From the NCBI GenBank assembly GCA_025677825.1, contig JAIXMO010000016.1, forward strand, positions 516,145-580,144: 64,000 nt of DNA. The letters run 5' to 3'. The position numbers were made by a program, and so were the translations under genes. Position 1 is the stretch's first letter, and each line of letters opens with the position of its first letter. The DNA comes from Helicostylum pulchrum. Lineage: Eukaryota; Mucoromycota; Mucoromycetes; Mucorales; Mucoraceae. This document shows positions 1 through 12,828 of this stretch, piece after piece. The notes below the pieces were generated by a model that was given only the letters and a program-made list of their open reading frames with translations, did not search any database and had not been told where the DNA came from.

Positions 1-374
1 GTGTAGAAATCATGGGTTGGCACCTTAAGCTTTATTAAAAAAATAAAATAAAAATGTTCTGGTATGTTTAAAAACATTTCTGCGTTGGCAAAAAAAAAGG
101 GGGGGGGGAGGGAGGGGAATTCGTGACAGATATTGGGGTTCTCATACGAGGGGGGGAAACCTTTATAACTTTGCTTATTTGACAAAATGAACATTCATAT
201 ATTATACTCTGAGTGGAATGAATAAAATGTAATATGTACAGCTAAAAAAATAAGGGGGCGGTTAGCCTTCAATTTTTGACGGTTATCCCTTTTCACCCCC
301 TCTTCAGCGAACGTGTATTAGTTATGTACACATACAAAAAAAAAAAAAGAAAAGAGAAAGAACAATTGCAGTTT

Positions 375-416
<42 letters not shown>

Positions 417-577
417 AGATTGTTTTATTGTAAACCCTGCGAAAAGAGTAAATAAAACTACATCATTTTGTTTTTTCGAGGAGAAAATTAGTAGAAACGT
501 AAATGCCCTTTTTTGAAATATCAAGGAGAAAAGGAGAGAATATGAATTTTGACGATACTAAAATAGGAGAAACAAAT
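1..577. other. Intergenic, A/T homopolymer-rich
   Basis: No coding exon can be supported here. The stretch contains a G-run near 101-118 and a poly-A run of about 35 bases near 379-413. It lies downstream of the minus-strand Nup133 stop codon and probably includes its 3' untranslated region. Confidence 0.6.
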
Positions 578-3500
578 TCATTGTAGTAAAGCCGCTTCAA
601 ATATTTTCATCCAAGAAGAGTACTCATTTAATTTCGTTTGATCCTCCTCTTGCTGAACAAGCACTTGAATCGCCTCCAACGCACGTTTATAATCCTTCTT
701 TTGTAAATAGAATTTCCAAGCTACCTGTAAACTATTTCGATTCAAGAAATCAGTTGCATACCCTGGATGTTTCGATAATAATGCAAGAATTACTTTTTCA
801 TTTTCCACACTGTCTTTATCGAGATACTTTAATAAGCAGCTGAAATAGTCTTGTTTAAATATCCCAATAAACTTGCTGTCCTTTTCTTGAATCGTCTCGC
901 TGGAAAACCCGCTGCTGGTGTGTATAGTCATCACCAACGACTGCACGTCATTGTGCTTTGCTCCAAGTATAATCGCTTTCTCCGAAAGTCCACACTTGCA
1001 CAACCCTTCAATCACTGATTTTCGCACACTTTCGTAATCAGATTGATACTGTTCGACATTTCTGCAAAAAAAAAAAAAAAAATATACAAAATAAGTACAA
1101 CAAAAACCCAAGAACAAAAATATTATATATTCTTACATCTTTGTATTTTTTGCGGCTTCCAACAAGATGTCTAATAAGATCACCGATAAGTCATACAGAC
1201 TTTCTTTCATTCTCTTGAGATAATCTGAATTCATTATACTATCATCAGAGCTATTATTTACAATGTATTCCACATTTAACTCGAATAACAAATATATCAT
1301 ATCATTCAATTGTACTACACACACAAAAAAAAAAAAAATCTCGTTACCATCTTATTACTTGTTGATATATGTTGTTTCTTACCTGAAACAGAATCATCGT
1401 AATTGACAGGTACTTTATAATCTTTTCTATAAGCTGTTTCAAATAGATATGTTTCTTTCGTAGCTCTCTATACAAGTACAAAACTATGTCAGTAGGCCTT
1501 GATTAATGTGCATAAATTCTAGTTCTTTTACCATCATAATTTTATTGGTAGTATAGATCAAAGTCATATGTTCTTGTGCATTTTTGACTTTTTTTCCCTG
1601 GATCAATACTTTGCTTCGTACCTTGTTAACAAAGTCAAGAATTCTAAAAGGCTAATAAAAATCGTTTAGTGTGTGTGTTAGCGACAAGGTTACAATTTTT
1701 TTCTTTACGTGGTTAATTAATAGATTTTGGATAATATTATCTTTAGGTTCAAGTACGTCAGCTATTGTTCTTTCCCAATACTCTAATGTAACTGAATCAT
1801 GAGCCCTGTTTTTTTTAGATAGATTAGTAAAAAAGAACAAAAAATTACCCTTTTTTTTTAAGGTACCTTTCTTGATGGAATTCCCATAATATTAAAGAGA
1901 GGAGGTAGAATTCTACTCTTTTAAACAGTTCATTTCTAATATTTTGAGGAATCTAATAATACGACAAGTAAGCAAAAAAAAAAAAAGGAGTGTGTGTACA
2001 AAGGGGGTATGCGTTATACTTTACTGTATCCATCAAGAAACTTTCTTTTAATACAATCATAATTTGTTTTTCAAAAACAAATCTTGATTCTAAAAACAAG
2101 GTAATATCTTGTTTGCTGGGTAAAAGTTTACTTTCCGTGTTCATAATCTTGTCAGAAACCATCTTGACTGCATGCGATATATCTACTTTTTCTGGTTTAA
2201 GAGGAAATGATAATGGTGACTGCACGCAAACACAATGTAGTCAATATTAAAAAAAAATAAAAAAAAAATCCCAGATGCATTTAATATTACCTGCTTTGAA
2301 GCGCCAAAATACACTGCTTGTTCTAATTTCGACATGAAAATAACTGTATCTCTATCCATCTGCAATTGCATATGAGTTAATATATACATTTTTTTTTTTT
2401 AGTAAAAAAAAAAAAGACAATCTTACAATACTAGGAACAACACGAGCATACACGTTTCTATTTTATATAAACACAATTTAAATAAAGGTTCCTTTGTTTT
2501 TTTTCTTCATTAAACTTACCCAGTATCTCTTTGTGCTAAAATCTCATCAATATCTACTTTAAATTCTATAACCCCACTACTTAGCGTATAAATCAACGCC
2601 CTATTTGTATCTTTCTCCTCATACACAGATACAGAAAGTATAGCATCGTTTTTTAACACAACAGATTCTTCAAACACAGATCGGGGATCCAGCGACACCG
2701 CAATTAACGTTTGCTTAAACGTAACAAATCCCAACGTCTTTGTAACCGAGAGCGTAGGCGAGGTCGTACCTGCCACAGCTGTATACGGTATAGACGAAGT
2801 ATAATCAACTTGAGCTTGTTTGAAAAACGATTGTAACGTGAATGAAACCAATACAAACTGAACGTAATCGCCTAAAGCAGGTACAGAATAAGACACCAAT
2901 GCAACACATTCTCTATCACTTTTTTTTTTTGAATTTTTTTTTTACAATGTTAGTTCAAAACAAAGAGAAAAAAATAAACGCACACAAATAACCTACGTTA
3001 TAAGTCCCAAATCTAATATATCTAATTTAATTTGATCCTTTGTTGCATTTGATTGAAAGTGTTGAAAAACACTTGACAATAACGTTACACCTAAATCAAT
3101 ATGTGACACGAACTACAACAAACAGGTCAATATTATACTCCTCTCTCCCTCCCCCCCCCTTTTTTTTTTATATGTACCTCAACTTTATTGAATGAATGTA
3201 TTTTCCAAACCAAAAGATGTTTCTTACTAACAACATACACCATATCTTTCAACACCTTGAACTTCAAAACGGGTTCAGTATGAGCACGTAATTCCACTTG
3301 AGAGATATGAGGTAAAGGTGTTTGAAAGATGCCCGTGATATATGAAACAACGCCAGTTGGTTTATAAAATGTCGATACATCGATGATGGTGTCCTTTGTA
3401 GTGATAGACAGCGAGTAAATCTCGCCGGTAGATGTACCTATCACCACTTGATTTGCATCCACGGGCTCAACCGCTGTAATGTGTTCTTTATTCGATAACA

Positions 3501-4075
3501 AAGAAATCGTATAATGAATTGCGTCTTCGTTGATATCTTTCCAATAATAAACCTCTCCTCCTGTCGTAACTGCAATAGCCGTCGTTTGATTCAACAAATG
3601 AAAGAATCGAATTGGTGTTGGAACTGTCAATTTAATCAAGATAGGATCGGACTGTTTAGTAAAAAAAAGGGGGAGCGTAAGTTTTTATATAATCGTGTTT
3701 ATGTATATATTTTTTTACCGTGTAAAAATAGAGGTCAATGTTGTTACTACTTATCAAGGCTAAATACTTTCTTTCATGATCTGCTTGAACACGATACTCT
3801 TTATCTTTTTGAAAAATAAACATGTCAGTAATGTCAATTTAAAGAAGAAGAAAAAAAAAGAACTTACAATGAAAAGCCAAGTTTTGAAATTCAACAGGTA
3901 GTATTAAGTGTCGAGTAACTTCATATGCGTCAGTTTTACTTAGAATTTTAGGGTTAGCCCAAGGCCAAGGATAAGAAACGATCGATCCAGATGATTCCGT
4001 TGTACCTTGACCTAACGATTCAAGTGCTGTTACGTCCTTGTTTGATAAATAACTATCTAGTTTACTTTGTGTCAT
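578..4075 (-). CDS. NUP133: Nucleoporin Nup133-like, multi-exon
   Basis: This is probably the scaffold nucleoporin Nup133 of the Y-complex (Nup107-160/Nup84), which acts at the nuclear pore. The ATG is at 4075 and the TGA at 578-580. The exons at about 2518-4075 encode beta-strand-rich sequence as expected for the N-terminal propeller, for example a segment with VVIGTSTGEIYSLS and LLVWKIHSF. The downstream exons (about 578-2390) are helical and match the C-terminal stack, with segments such as SKLEQAVYFGASKQ and KHPGYATDFLNRNSLQVAWK. At least eight exons are joined by short introns, with clear GT donors after FNKVE and AQRDTG. Several exon ends in 1325-2400 were not resolved. The next gene upstream on the same strand is NTE1, about 150 bases away. 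The call rests on fold-level recognition; Nup155 would be the main alternative. Confidence 0.72.
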
Positions 4076-4226
4076 TGCTTATAAAAAGAAAAAAGAAAAA
4101 GAGAAAGAGAGAGAAAAAAAAAAAGAAAAAAGAAGGGGTGATAAAATATAAACGGGTTACAAAAATATTTCTTAAAATAGGACCAAAAAAATCTTGTTTT
4201 ATTATTGTTTTAAAGAAAAAAACCTT

Positions 4227-7200
4227 TTAAATACTGTTTCTTCTACCTCTTTTTCCTTTTACTTCTTTACCAGTCAACGCATAATCTTTATCGGCATCTG
4301 TCATTCTTCCTGACGCATACCCAGCTTTTCTCCACTTACTGACAACCTCACGACCCACATCGTACCCCTTCTGATAAATATCATTGTACTTTGAGAACTC
4401 TAACGTCCCCCATTGTTGCACGGGTAACTTCAAATACAGCGTTCCGTCTGTAACTTTTGCTTCTTCCAGCGTCGCCACACTACTCACGTACGCCAACCTA
4501 CTCTGAATATCCGCAATACTCGGCACATTATACGTTCTAAACGGGTTGAACCCATGGATCAGCGCATACCACCCACTGATCGAATCACCGTAAAACACCG
4601 GGCTGGTATCATCCTCTGACGCCACATCCACCGCAATAATAATATCTGCTCCCATATTCTTTGCCACCGACACCGGCAAGTTGTCCATGTACCCACCGTC
4701 CACCAGCATGTTGCCGTTATCGCAAATAGGCGGCATGTATCCCGACAACGACATGGACGCACGGATGTACCGCCACGCGTAACCCGTCGTATGCACCTCC
4801 ATTCTTGAAAACGTGATATTTGTTGTCACTGCAAAATAAGGGAGCCAGTAGTCTTCAATTTGACTATCCCCCAAACACTTCCACACCGCACGGTTGAACT
4901 CGTGGCCCGTAAACCACGCAGTAACTGGGTACGTGAGGTCCATGATCTGTCGCCAGATACTAGACACACGGCCTGCAAACATACGGCTGCGTGCAATCAC
5001 CGACACCAAGTCCATGTTGCGCGCGTACAGTCCGCCTACGAAACTACCGATACTTGTGCCCCCTACAATGTCAATAGGGATACCTGCTTCTTCAATCGCT
5101 TGAATCACACCGACGTGCGCAATACCACGAGCTCCGCCACCGCCCAACACAAGTGCAACAGATTTACCGCATAGTCTACGTGCTAAACGAGCAAAATCGT
5201 TTCGAGAAGGCGAGCTCATGGAACTGAGTGAGTTGCCGGACGATTTCTTGACGTCAAGTAGGCGTCCAAAATTAGGAACCGCAGAGTAGTATTCCTTGAG
5301 CTGGTCCTTGACGTTGGCAAGCATGTTGATGGACCCCGCTGTCATTTTACGGCCTTGCTCTGCTAGCCAAGGAGGTCGGAACTTTTCGTTGGACAACGTA
5401 GTATGTTGTCTCATTGGCATATAGATATGATGATGTGCTTGAATCCATAAACGACTCTATTAAAAAAACGGTAAGTATATAATAATAATAAAAATGTTTT
5501 TTTTGTTACCTTCAACCAGTTTTGAGTGGACCCCGATTCACAAGACTTTTCAGCATGTAAAAGCACCAGTTCTTTTCTAGCAGTTGTTTTCATATTGATC
5601 AAGAACCGTTCGTACTCACCAACCGATGGGTCTCCATCGCCCAGGCCAACCAGCAAGATACAATCCGCTTGTCGAATACAGGTACGCGTCCACTGCGAAG
5701 TAACACCACTATCGGCCAAATAAAGCACAATCCTGTACTTTTCTTCTTGCTCCGCCAGCCACGACGCCATTTTCAATTTGCCCAACCTGGAGAACGCATA
5801 TTTACCCATGACGCTTGTCACAGTGGCACTGTTTAACAATGCACATGTCGCACCGACAGAATCAAGCAACTCTTGTTTCAAAATCTCTGCAAACTCGGAT
5901 ACAGGGACAGAGCTGTTGACAGGGATGATACCGATGGTCTTTAAATTGACGTTGTTGCGGCCGTAGAGTTCAGGGAACTTGTTAGACGCACCGCTGTTGA
6001 TGGAGGAAATAGCTGCCGACGCATCGGCGTTGGAGCTGAGCTGAAAGACCTTAGAGTTTTGCATCTCGCTGGGTCCTTTACGGTTGACCGCAAGTTGGAG
6101 TGATCGGAAGGCTACCATACGAGAGATTTGAAGCGTGATCTCGGGGTGACGAAGAGCCAGCGCGTTGAATAGTGTCTTTGGCATACGAGCAAGTTCTGTA
6201 TCACGAATAGCATGAAGCGTAGATGAAGTAGGAACACCAGCTTTTAAAGAAAAAAGAGTTAGTGTTTAAAAAGTTTTTTTTTTTTACATGAAACTTACTT
6301 AGTACTTCTAATTCTCCAACACTGTCACCTTGACCAAATTCACCAAGGATTTCAATTTGTCCTTCCTTCTTTTCATGAATGGTTCTTAAACGACCGTGAA
6401 GAACCATGTAGATTGCATCACTTGCTTCACCTTCTCTGCAAATAATTTGACCCGCGTTTACTTGCATCCATTCCAATGAGATATCAATATGTAGAACTAA
6501 TAAAAAAAGCATGTGTTAGTTATACCTCTTTTTTTTTTTTCAAAAATAAAAACTCACTTAGAGGACTGACATGACCAACAAGTTGATTAGCCAATTTTAA
6601 CATGACTGAAGGATTCTTATCTGTAATACGATCCAACCTCTTCTTAGAAACATACCCCACATACGTATCCGTCTTTGCACGAATCTCGACAAAACTAGGG
6701 AACCCAGTCAAAGCATCCAAGTACCCAGCCAACCCACCCGGTTTAATAATAAACAATGGTTTCTTGACCTTTTCTTCGTCCTCTTTATTTTTATCCTTTT
6801 CACTTGAACGACCAGCAGGTGATTCAGAAGCCACCACTTTATCTTCTTTAGCGCTTGTACTGTTTGGAGGAGGACCCTTGGGATCCGGTAACTTGGTATC
6901 ACGAGGCTGGTAATCGGTTTCAACAATACGAGATTTCTTTCGGCTCAACGACTGACGGTGTGTCTTTCTCTTGGACGCCGGACTATTTACATGCGAGCCC
7001 AATACATCTTCACCCACTGCAGGGGTCATAGATGCTTGCAAGAGACCATCAATCACAAAGAACAACCCATTGTTATGCGCACCTTCTCGTACCAGCACTG
7101 CGTCCTTTGGGAAATACAAGATTTGAATATCGTCCGCAGAGATAGGATCGGTATGCTTGGATTTACTAAAGATATCTGAATTATTACCTCCCGACGAAGT

Positions 7201-9234
7201 GGACCGAATATCCGCGTCTTCATCATCGTATTCTTCCAACGTAGGCGAGTTTAACGAATCCACACTACCCGTATGAGAGAACAAGTCCATGGGGAACTGA
7301 GGTCGAGACCTGTCTTCACTTGGGAGCCTACGAGGATGACGCGGGGACATATTAAACGACATCTTGTTTGGTTGTTCGTCTCCTGCAGGCACCATTAATT
7401 TAATACCCAACGCGTCCGAGACACATCGCATCACCGAAGTTCTTAAATGCTCGTCGTCTTCCATACTGTACTCACCTCTTCGATTTAACTTTTGGCGTGA
7501 CAGATGAGGAGACCCGCCCGCAGAAGGAGAGCTACCCAAGTTGTTGTTGTTGTTGGCCGCAGGACTGTTGATATGCAAAGAAGGTGTACCGGGAATATCA
7601 ATAATACCAATGGCTTCAATGATACCTGAACTTTCACTGCGACTAATCTCGGAGGGACCCAAACTACCATCGTTATCAGCCGAAGACGCTTCTTCGTCAT
7701 TAAACTTGCGTCTCAATCTATCCATACCACCGGGCGCAAAGAAATTAGGAGGCAGTTCGGGTAAACTAGCAGACTCGTTGACCAGCTTCTCTAAACGCAA
7801 CAGCTCCTTGGTTAATCCCAAGTACCTGTGACTTGTCATTAACGTGACCCTTTGGAACCGAGTAACAATCACTTGCACGATATGAGCAGCTGCTTTAGGG
7901 AATTTCTGAGTTAGCTTGTGAAAGGCTTCTTCTGGAATTACAGCTAATGTCGTATCCACCGTTGCACGTGCAATAATGTTTGGATGCACTGACCGGTAAG
8001 AACGGCGTGACGAAGCACCTGTATGAAGGCTAGATCGTCTCTGTTGCTGGCGTTGTTGCTGTTGAGACGCAGCAGACGATGTAGATAGTTTACGAAGTGG
8101 GATAGGCATAGCTATACCAAACGAGTCGCTGTGTAAACCCGAGTTATCGTGCGTCTCTAATTCACCTGTGAAATAAGTATCCTCTGTTTCCATTGTTGTT
8201 TGGTGCGCTGTATTGCTTCTTTTACGAAGCCCAGATGTACTTGTTTCGGAATCAGGTCTTGAAGATGTGTTGCTGGGTAACGCAGGATTATCTTCCAACC
8301 CGGGAAATACCTGACGCCATTCATCGTGAGAGGTTTCTCTGCTCATTTCGTTTGGCGCCATACGAGAAAGATGAGATTTTGAAGAAGTAGGCTTTTGACG
8401 ACTCTTTTCTTTTGCTTCAGAACGATTGAAACTTTCTCTAAAGATAGATAAGATGGTGAATAAACTTGATAGAGTACCACCTGCACCGACTTCATTGATC
8501 AAAGTATATTTTCTAAACTTGTCCTTCTTTCTATTACTATCTAGTAACAGTTCATCGTCTTCATCCTCCTCATCCTCTAACCACTGATTGTCACTCTCAT
8601 CACTTTCAGAATCCAAATCATCTTCATCATCGGCGTTATCCGGCTTCACAAACATTTGCACGTGTCCATCGACAACAATATAAAATGAACGTTCTTGCTC
8701 CGGGTTTCTAAAAAGAGTATCACCGGCCAACAGCTTTTTAGTCTGAAGATGTCTAGCCAATTCATGAAACACTGGTTGTTCCAAGTACCCGAAAATTTTA
8801 ATCGAGGATAAAAAAGCGGATAAGAATTCGTCCGGGTAGTTTTTATAACCTGGCTTGGAGTATTCGGCATCTTCTTCTGTATCTGGATGCAAATCAAAGG
8901 AGGACGCTACTTTAGGGGGATTGATGGTCTTCAAGCGGGAATATTTTGTCAGGAATCGATAGCGCACAATAAGGTAAGCAATGGTAATAATTACTGCTAA
9001 AATAACAAGCAGTGACGAAAAATTCAAGTGCAACGTAAACGACCATGTCAAAATACGGTAAAAGAATAATGGGATCGAGATCGTGGCGAATCCAACCATC
9101 TTTAAAAGCAGCATGGGCACAAACCCAATCACTTTCGTCAGCATGGACCGTTGTTGAGGTGTTGCGGTCGCTGTTTCGTATATTATGTCCGTAGTTCGGC
9201 TCGTAGATAACGAGCTTGGTATCGACGCTTCCAT
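4227..9234 (-). CDS. NTE1: Lysophospholipase NTE1 (neuropathy target esterase family)
   Basis: This is the endoplasmic-reticulum serine esterase that deacylates phosphatidylcholine to glycerophosphocholine. Four exons (9234-6558, 6496-6299, 6240-5510, 5456-4227) join in frame to give about 1611 residues, within the fungal NTE1 range. Hydrophobic segments lie near residues 35-60 and 72-92. Cyclic-nucleotide-binding-like domains follow near residues 145-190, 420-470, 700-890 and in exon 2 (ICREGEASDAIYMVLHGRL). The RDTELARMP motif and the WLK/RLWIQAHHH segment typical of the family lie in exons 3 and 4. The patatin domain carries the oxyanion loop GGGGARG, the nucleophile motif GTSIGS and the catalytic Asp in LVDGGYMDNLPV. 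An acidic/Ser-rich insert lies between the first cNMP-binding domains. The gene is complete with no visible defect. In yeast, Nte1 links membrane lipid turnover to growth temperature and choline supply; regulation here is not visible. Confidence 0.95.
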
Positions 9235-9779
9235 CTTTTGTAGTTGTTGTCAATAATAATATTTAAAAGGGAAAAAAAGGAAAAACAAAAAAGTAAGACT
9301 TGATATGGAAATAAATACAAGAAAAAAAAAAAAAAAAGTAGTCAACTGATACGCTTAAAAATGGAGTTTCAAGTTTGTGTTGATAGAAATGTTGTAAACA
9401 GTACTCGCATCACGGGTATTTCTTTTTTTATGCTTTGGTATATACCCTTCTCTTTTCAAAAACCATCACAGAGTTTTGTTGAACCTGTATAGATTTACTT
9501 CCACAGCCTATGTCCGTTACGTATAAAGCTAGCTCACTACAATTGTTGTGTAACAGACGTTTCAATCGTTGTATTTTACGTCATATCTGAGCGATAACTT
9601 TCTTTTTTTTTTTGAATTCGTTTTGAGTTTTTGGTGTTTCTCTTATCAAACGCGTACCATTTTTTTCTTTTTTGTCTGGCTATTAAAACACAACCTTAAT
9701 TATAAGCCCTTATTGTTTAAGATATTAAGCGTACTGCTTTTTTTCTTTCTCGCAGTTGCATGTTGCACAAACACCGTTC
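9235..9779. other. Intergenic upstream of NTE1
   Basis: AT-rich sequence with long A and T tracts, expected to contain the NTE1 promoter (minus strand). A pyrimidine tract followed by CAG near 9737-9755 looks like a splice acceptor for the small plus-strand frame that follows. No other exon is supported. Confidence 0.5.
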
Positions 9780-9998
9780 ATGACGCCAGTAGTTCGTACT
9801 ACAAATCTGGGTACAGGGCCCGACAAAAAAAAAAGCGGGTTTTCTAAACAGGAAATTTACCAGAAGTTGCATAAGATAATTTTAGCGGACATCACACTAA
9901 AGGATTCTTTTGTAAAATCACGGCCCCTCTCTCCAAGCCTACGATTGAAAAAAGGTAATTTAGCTAATAAACGACAGGCATCTAAGAACCGAGAGTGA
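9780..9998 (+). CDS. Small basic hypothetical ORF, doubtful
   Basis: A 72-residue frame starts with MTPVVRTTN and is rich in Lys and Arg (KKKSGFSKQEIYQKLHK, then LKKGNLANKRQASKNRE). The frame stays open upstream to 9756, directly after an acceptor-like polypyrimidine tract ending CAG. It may therefore be the last exon of a short gene rather than a complete one. I do not recognise a domain, and no upstream exon could be assigned. The strong A/T bias outside the frame, compared with its more balanced interior, mildly favours real coding. It could equally be chance. Confidence 0.25.
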   Translation: MTPVVRTTNLGTGPDKKKSGFSKQEIYQKLHKIILADITLKDSFVKSRPLSPSLRLKKGNLANKRQASKNRE

Positions 9999-10099
9999 TT
10001 TTACACATTAATTGTGCTGTAATGCGAAAACGTTCAATTCGCTTTTTTGTTACTCGCTCTAATTTTTTCAAATTTCTTGCATGCAAGTGTAAAAAAAGA

Positions 10100-11148
10100 T
10101 GATTAAATAGATCATATCAGTCAAAAGTGACCATCCATTTTATCAGCCCAAGGCGCATTTATTTATTTCTGTTAGAATAGTTAGATAAATCACTTTTCTT
10201 CCTCTTTTATTTTACAATGCATACCCGTAAGTGTCTTTTTTTATATTTGTACTTTTTAATAGAGTTTATATTTATTAGTTATTCTGCTTTTTTTAGAGCT
10301 GAAAAAAAAGTAAATTTAACAGATCTCGTGGCCCTGTGCTAGCTTACGCCCAACGGTTGCTCTAGGAAGAACCGCGTCCTTTTGTACGGAAATAAAGAAA
10401 TAAAAATGTTTACTATAAAGGTACGTGTACCGCCAAAAAATGTCACATATTTGCTTTTTGTCTCATTCTAATCCACGTATATTTTTCTAAGTTTAAAAAA
10501 CCTAACTGTATGTATGGAATGGGGGCCTTACTCTCTTGCTTTATTTGAAAAAAAAGATCCGCCACAGGTAGTGTATACAGGTCCCTATATACACTACATG
10601 TGGCCCCAAATATTTAGGCTGTGGCCCTTAAGAAAAACGTTTTCTAAACCACTGACTGGACAGTTGCTAACCATCAACGAACCAAGAGTGTCCAAAGAAG
10701 ATACATCCCAAGCAGCACCTTCTTTTGAAGCTATGATATCCGATACTCCCTCAAAACCCACATCTATTATTAAAAACGAATATAATAAAAACTTGGAAGA
10801 CCAGCGTAAGAACAAGTGCCTCAATAGCTTGCCGAAGATGTGTACGATTTGATTAACAAAGTGATCAACGGTAAATATAACGGCATGTTAGACACGGCTG
10901 ACAGCTATAAGTTTGATCCAACCCATTCCGAAAGTGACAAAAAAGTAATCAAGCTTTTGAAGTACATTGTAAATGATTATCACGCAAACTGTGAGAAACC
11001 AGTTTATTACACAGATGCAAACGAGCGTACCCCAATGCTGCGAATATATCATACCGATATTCAAATAATTCAGCGCCATGTACAAGAACCTCTCGTTCAT
11101 GTGGTAAGTAAAAGAACAAGTATTGGATTCACTACATTCGGTTTCTAA
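10100..11148 (+). pseudogene. Disrupted copy of a dispersed fungal gene family (copy 1)
   Basis: The region begins with a promoter-like segment also found at about 15.97 and 33.93 kb. A small first exon is plausible at 10217 (ATG CAT ACC C, then GTAAGT). The next recognisable part ends at a donor near 10420 (CTATAAAGGTACGTGTACC). It is followed by an intron very similar to the one at 50228-50300. The third coding segment, 10514-10852 (MEWGPYSLALFEKKDPPQ...), corresponds to the segment at 50310 onwards. It shifts frame before 10835, where VYDLINKVINGKYNG continues to about 11100. The frameshift and the stops in the first part suggest a decayed gene. The product is unrecognised. The disruption could partly reflect introns I have missed. 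Confidence 0.5.
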
Positions 11149-12021
11149 TTCATTTTTGTGAACTGATACTTTTTAAATTATAACTTGGGGCGGGTGTTGA
11201 TTAGAAGTTTTGAGTGGTAGAGTGGATGGCGGGGAAGTGAAATGTTAGTAATAGATGATATCGGGAAAAGAGGTTGGTAGTGCGGTTCAAAAGTAACCTT
11301 GCATAGTTTTTTTTAGAGCAATTGTTATTTACCCAAATTAGTATATTTTAACCAAACTAGATTTAAAAGGATTGAAGTAGAACATTGCGAATCCTGATAT
11401 GGATGTAACTGAGAAACCGGAGTTTTCACGAAAAATAAACGGCGTTATTGGTATTGTTCGAGTTTCATTAAGAGATCAAAGTTAAATTATTATTTAACAT
11501 TATGGAGTACTGTGTGCGCGGTATCAATTAATATAATGTACCACTCTGTTGAATATTACGAAAAGTATTAAAAAGCACATGTTTTTAACGAATATTCTTA
11601 AACGAGCGGGGAATTTGATTGTAAGTACGTCTTTTTGCCAAAATGATGTTGCAATCAAAAAAAAATTGGCGTTCTATTTTGTTCTGAAGGTTTAATTATA
11701 CAATTTGTAAATACAAATGAGTAATAATATTTATAGACTCGTGACAATACAATATCTGCGCTTCATTTTGAGTTCTGTGATTCTCCAAAAGGTTTATTGT
11801 AGTTATCTTACAAATGAGAGTTATTCAAAGAGGTATTATAATAGGGTACTTCTTTATTAAATAATAAAGTTGTTCTACCTGTCTTCGTTAAAATAATTAC
11901 TCTCCAGATAAAACATGTTATGACAAAATAGCATTTTTATTATGACAAAATAGCATTTCAATAGAAATATGGGTCTTTCTACTAAGTAATCGAGACAAAG
12001 ATCTTCCTCTTAGACATGCGT
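11149..12021. other. Intergenic, no gene seen
   Basis: AT-rich sequence without a supportable exon. A short duplication of ATTATGACAAAATAGCATTT occurs at about 11919-11958. This is the 3' side of the secreted-protein cluster. Confidence 0.5.
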
Positions 12022-12204
12022 TTAGTTAAAATCCCAAATCGTAGCCGCACTGGTAACTCCTTCGGTATTCGTACATTCGGCATAATAATTTTCTTTTGTA
12101 CCGTGTATAGCAAGGTCACCACCTGTTGTACATTTTACAAATAACCTAGCAGATATTTGGTCGACAAAGAGAGGTTCAATCTGTAAGTATAAGTTATATG
12201 TATT

Positions 12205-12241
<37 letters not shown>

Positions 12242-12574
12242 AAAATAAGAAATGTATAGTTACAGAAAATACAGCTACGTCGTTGTTTCCTAAACGAATG
12301 GAACAATCCTTTGAAGTATGAGGACAGCATTCCGTGGTATTATTTTCCATGTGTTTCGAAAATTCTCTACATGTATTGTAAATACTAATTTTTGAAGAAC
12401 GTATATCTAAAAAAACACACTTACGGCCCTTTGGGAGCACCTTCCTCCGTATAATAGTTAACCTGGATTATTTTAAACGAAGAACCGTCAGCAAGATTGT
12501 TGTGAATGCAATAAGATCGAATTCCTTGAAAGAAAAAAAAAGCTTGACAACAAAAGTAGTTTAATTCCAATCAT
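12022..12574 (-). pseudogene. Secreted cysteine-rich family member A, reading frame broken in a T-run
   Basis: This is the first of four tandem paralogues on the minus strand. The exons are 12574-12425, 12366-12264 and 12180-12022. Exon 2 is exactly 103 bases, as in members B and C, and exon 3 ends with TAA at 12022-12024. The encoded signal-peptide region, the ADGSSF box, the CC...C cluster of exon 2 and the CTTGG...GTKENYYAEC segment of exon 3 are all present. Exon 1 is 150 bases, one more than the phase-2 length the intron needs. The extra base sits in a run of nine T inside the signal peptide. The copy may be a true frameshift mutant, a slippage-prone allele or a sequencing error. Upstream, the segment CCTTTGTTCTCATGTATTAG is shared with member B. 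Function is unknown. Confidence 0.6.
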
Positions 12575-12828
12575 TTGATTTTATATTTTATAATACTCAA
12601 TTGTTTTTTTTTTTTGGTCTTTTTTTCTTCACTTTATATACTATAGGTGTCCTTTGTTCTCATGTATTAGCAACAAATAATAAAGTTTGAAAAGAAAATG
12701 AGAGGGAAGGAACAAATAATAAAGAGAATAACAATTTCTTTATTAATATGTCATAGTTAACTACTTCTTTATTAAATAAAACGGTCGTGCTACCTTCCGG
12801 TTAAAAGGGTTATTCTTCAGGTAAAACG

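Noticed and set aside
318..524. Phe-rich frame over a poly-A tract
   Set aside because: Produced by the homopolymer; no coding evidence.
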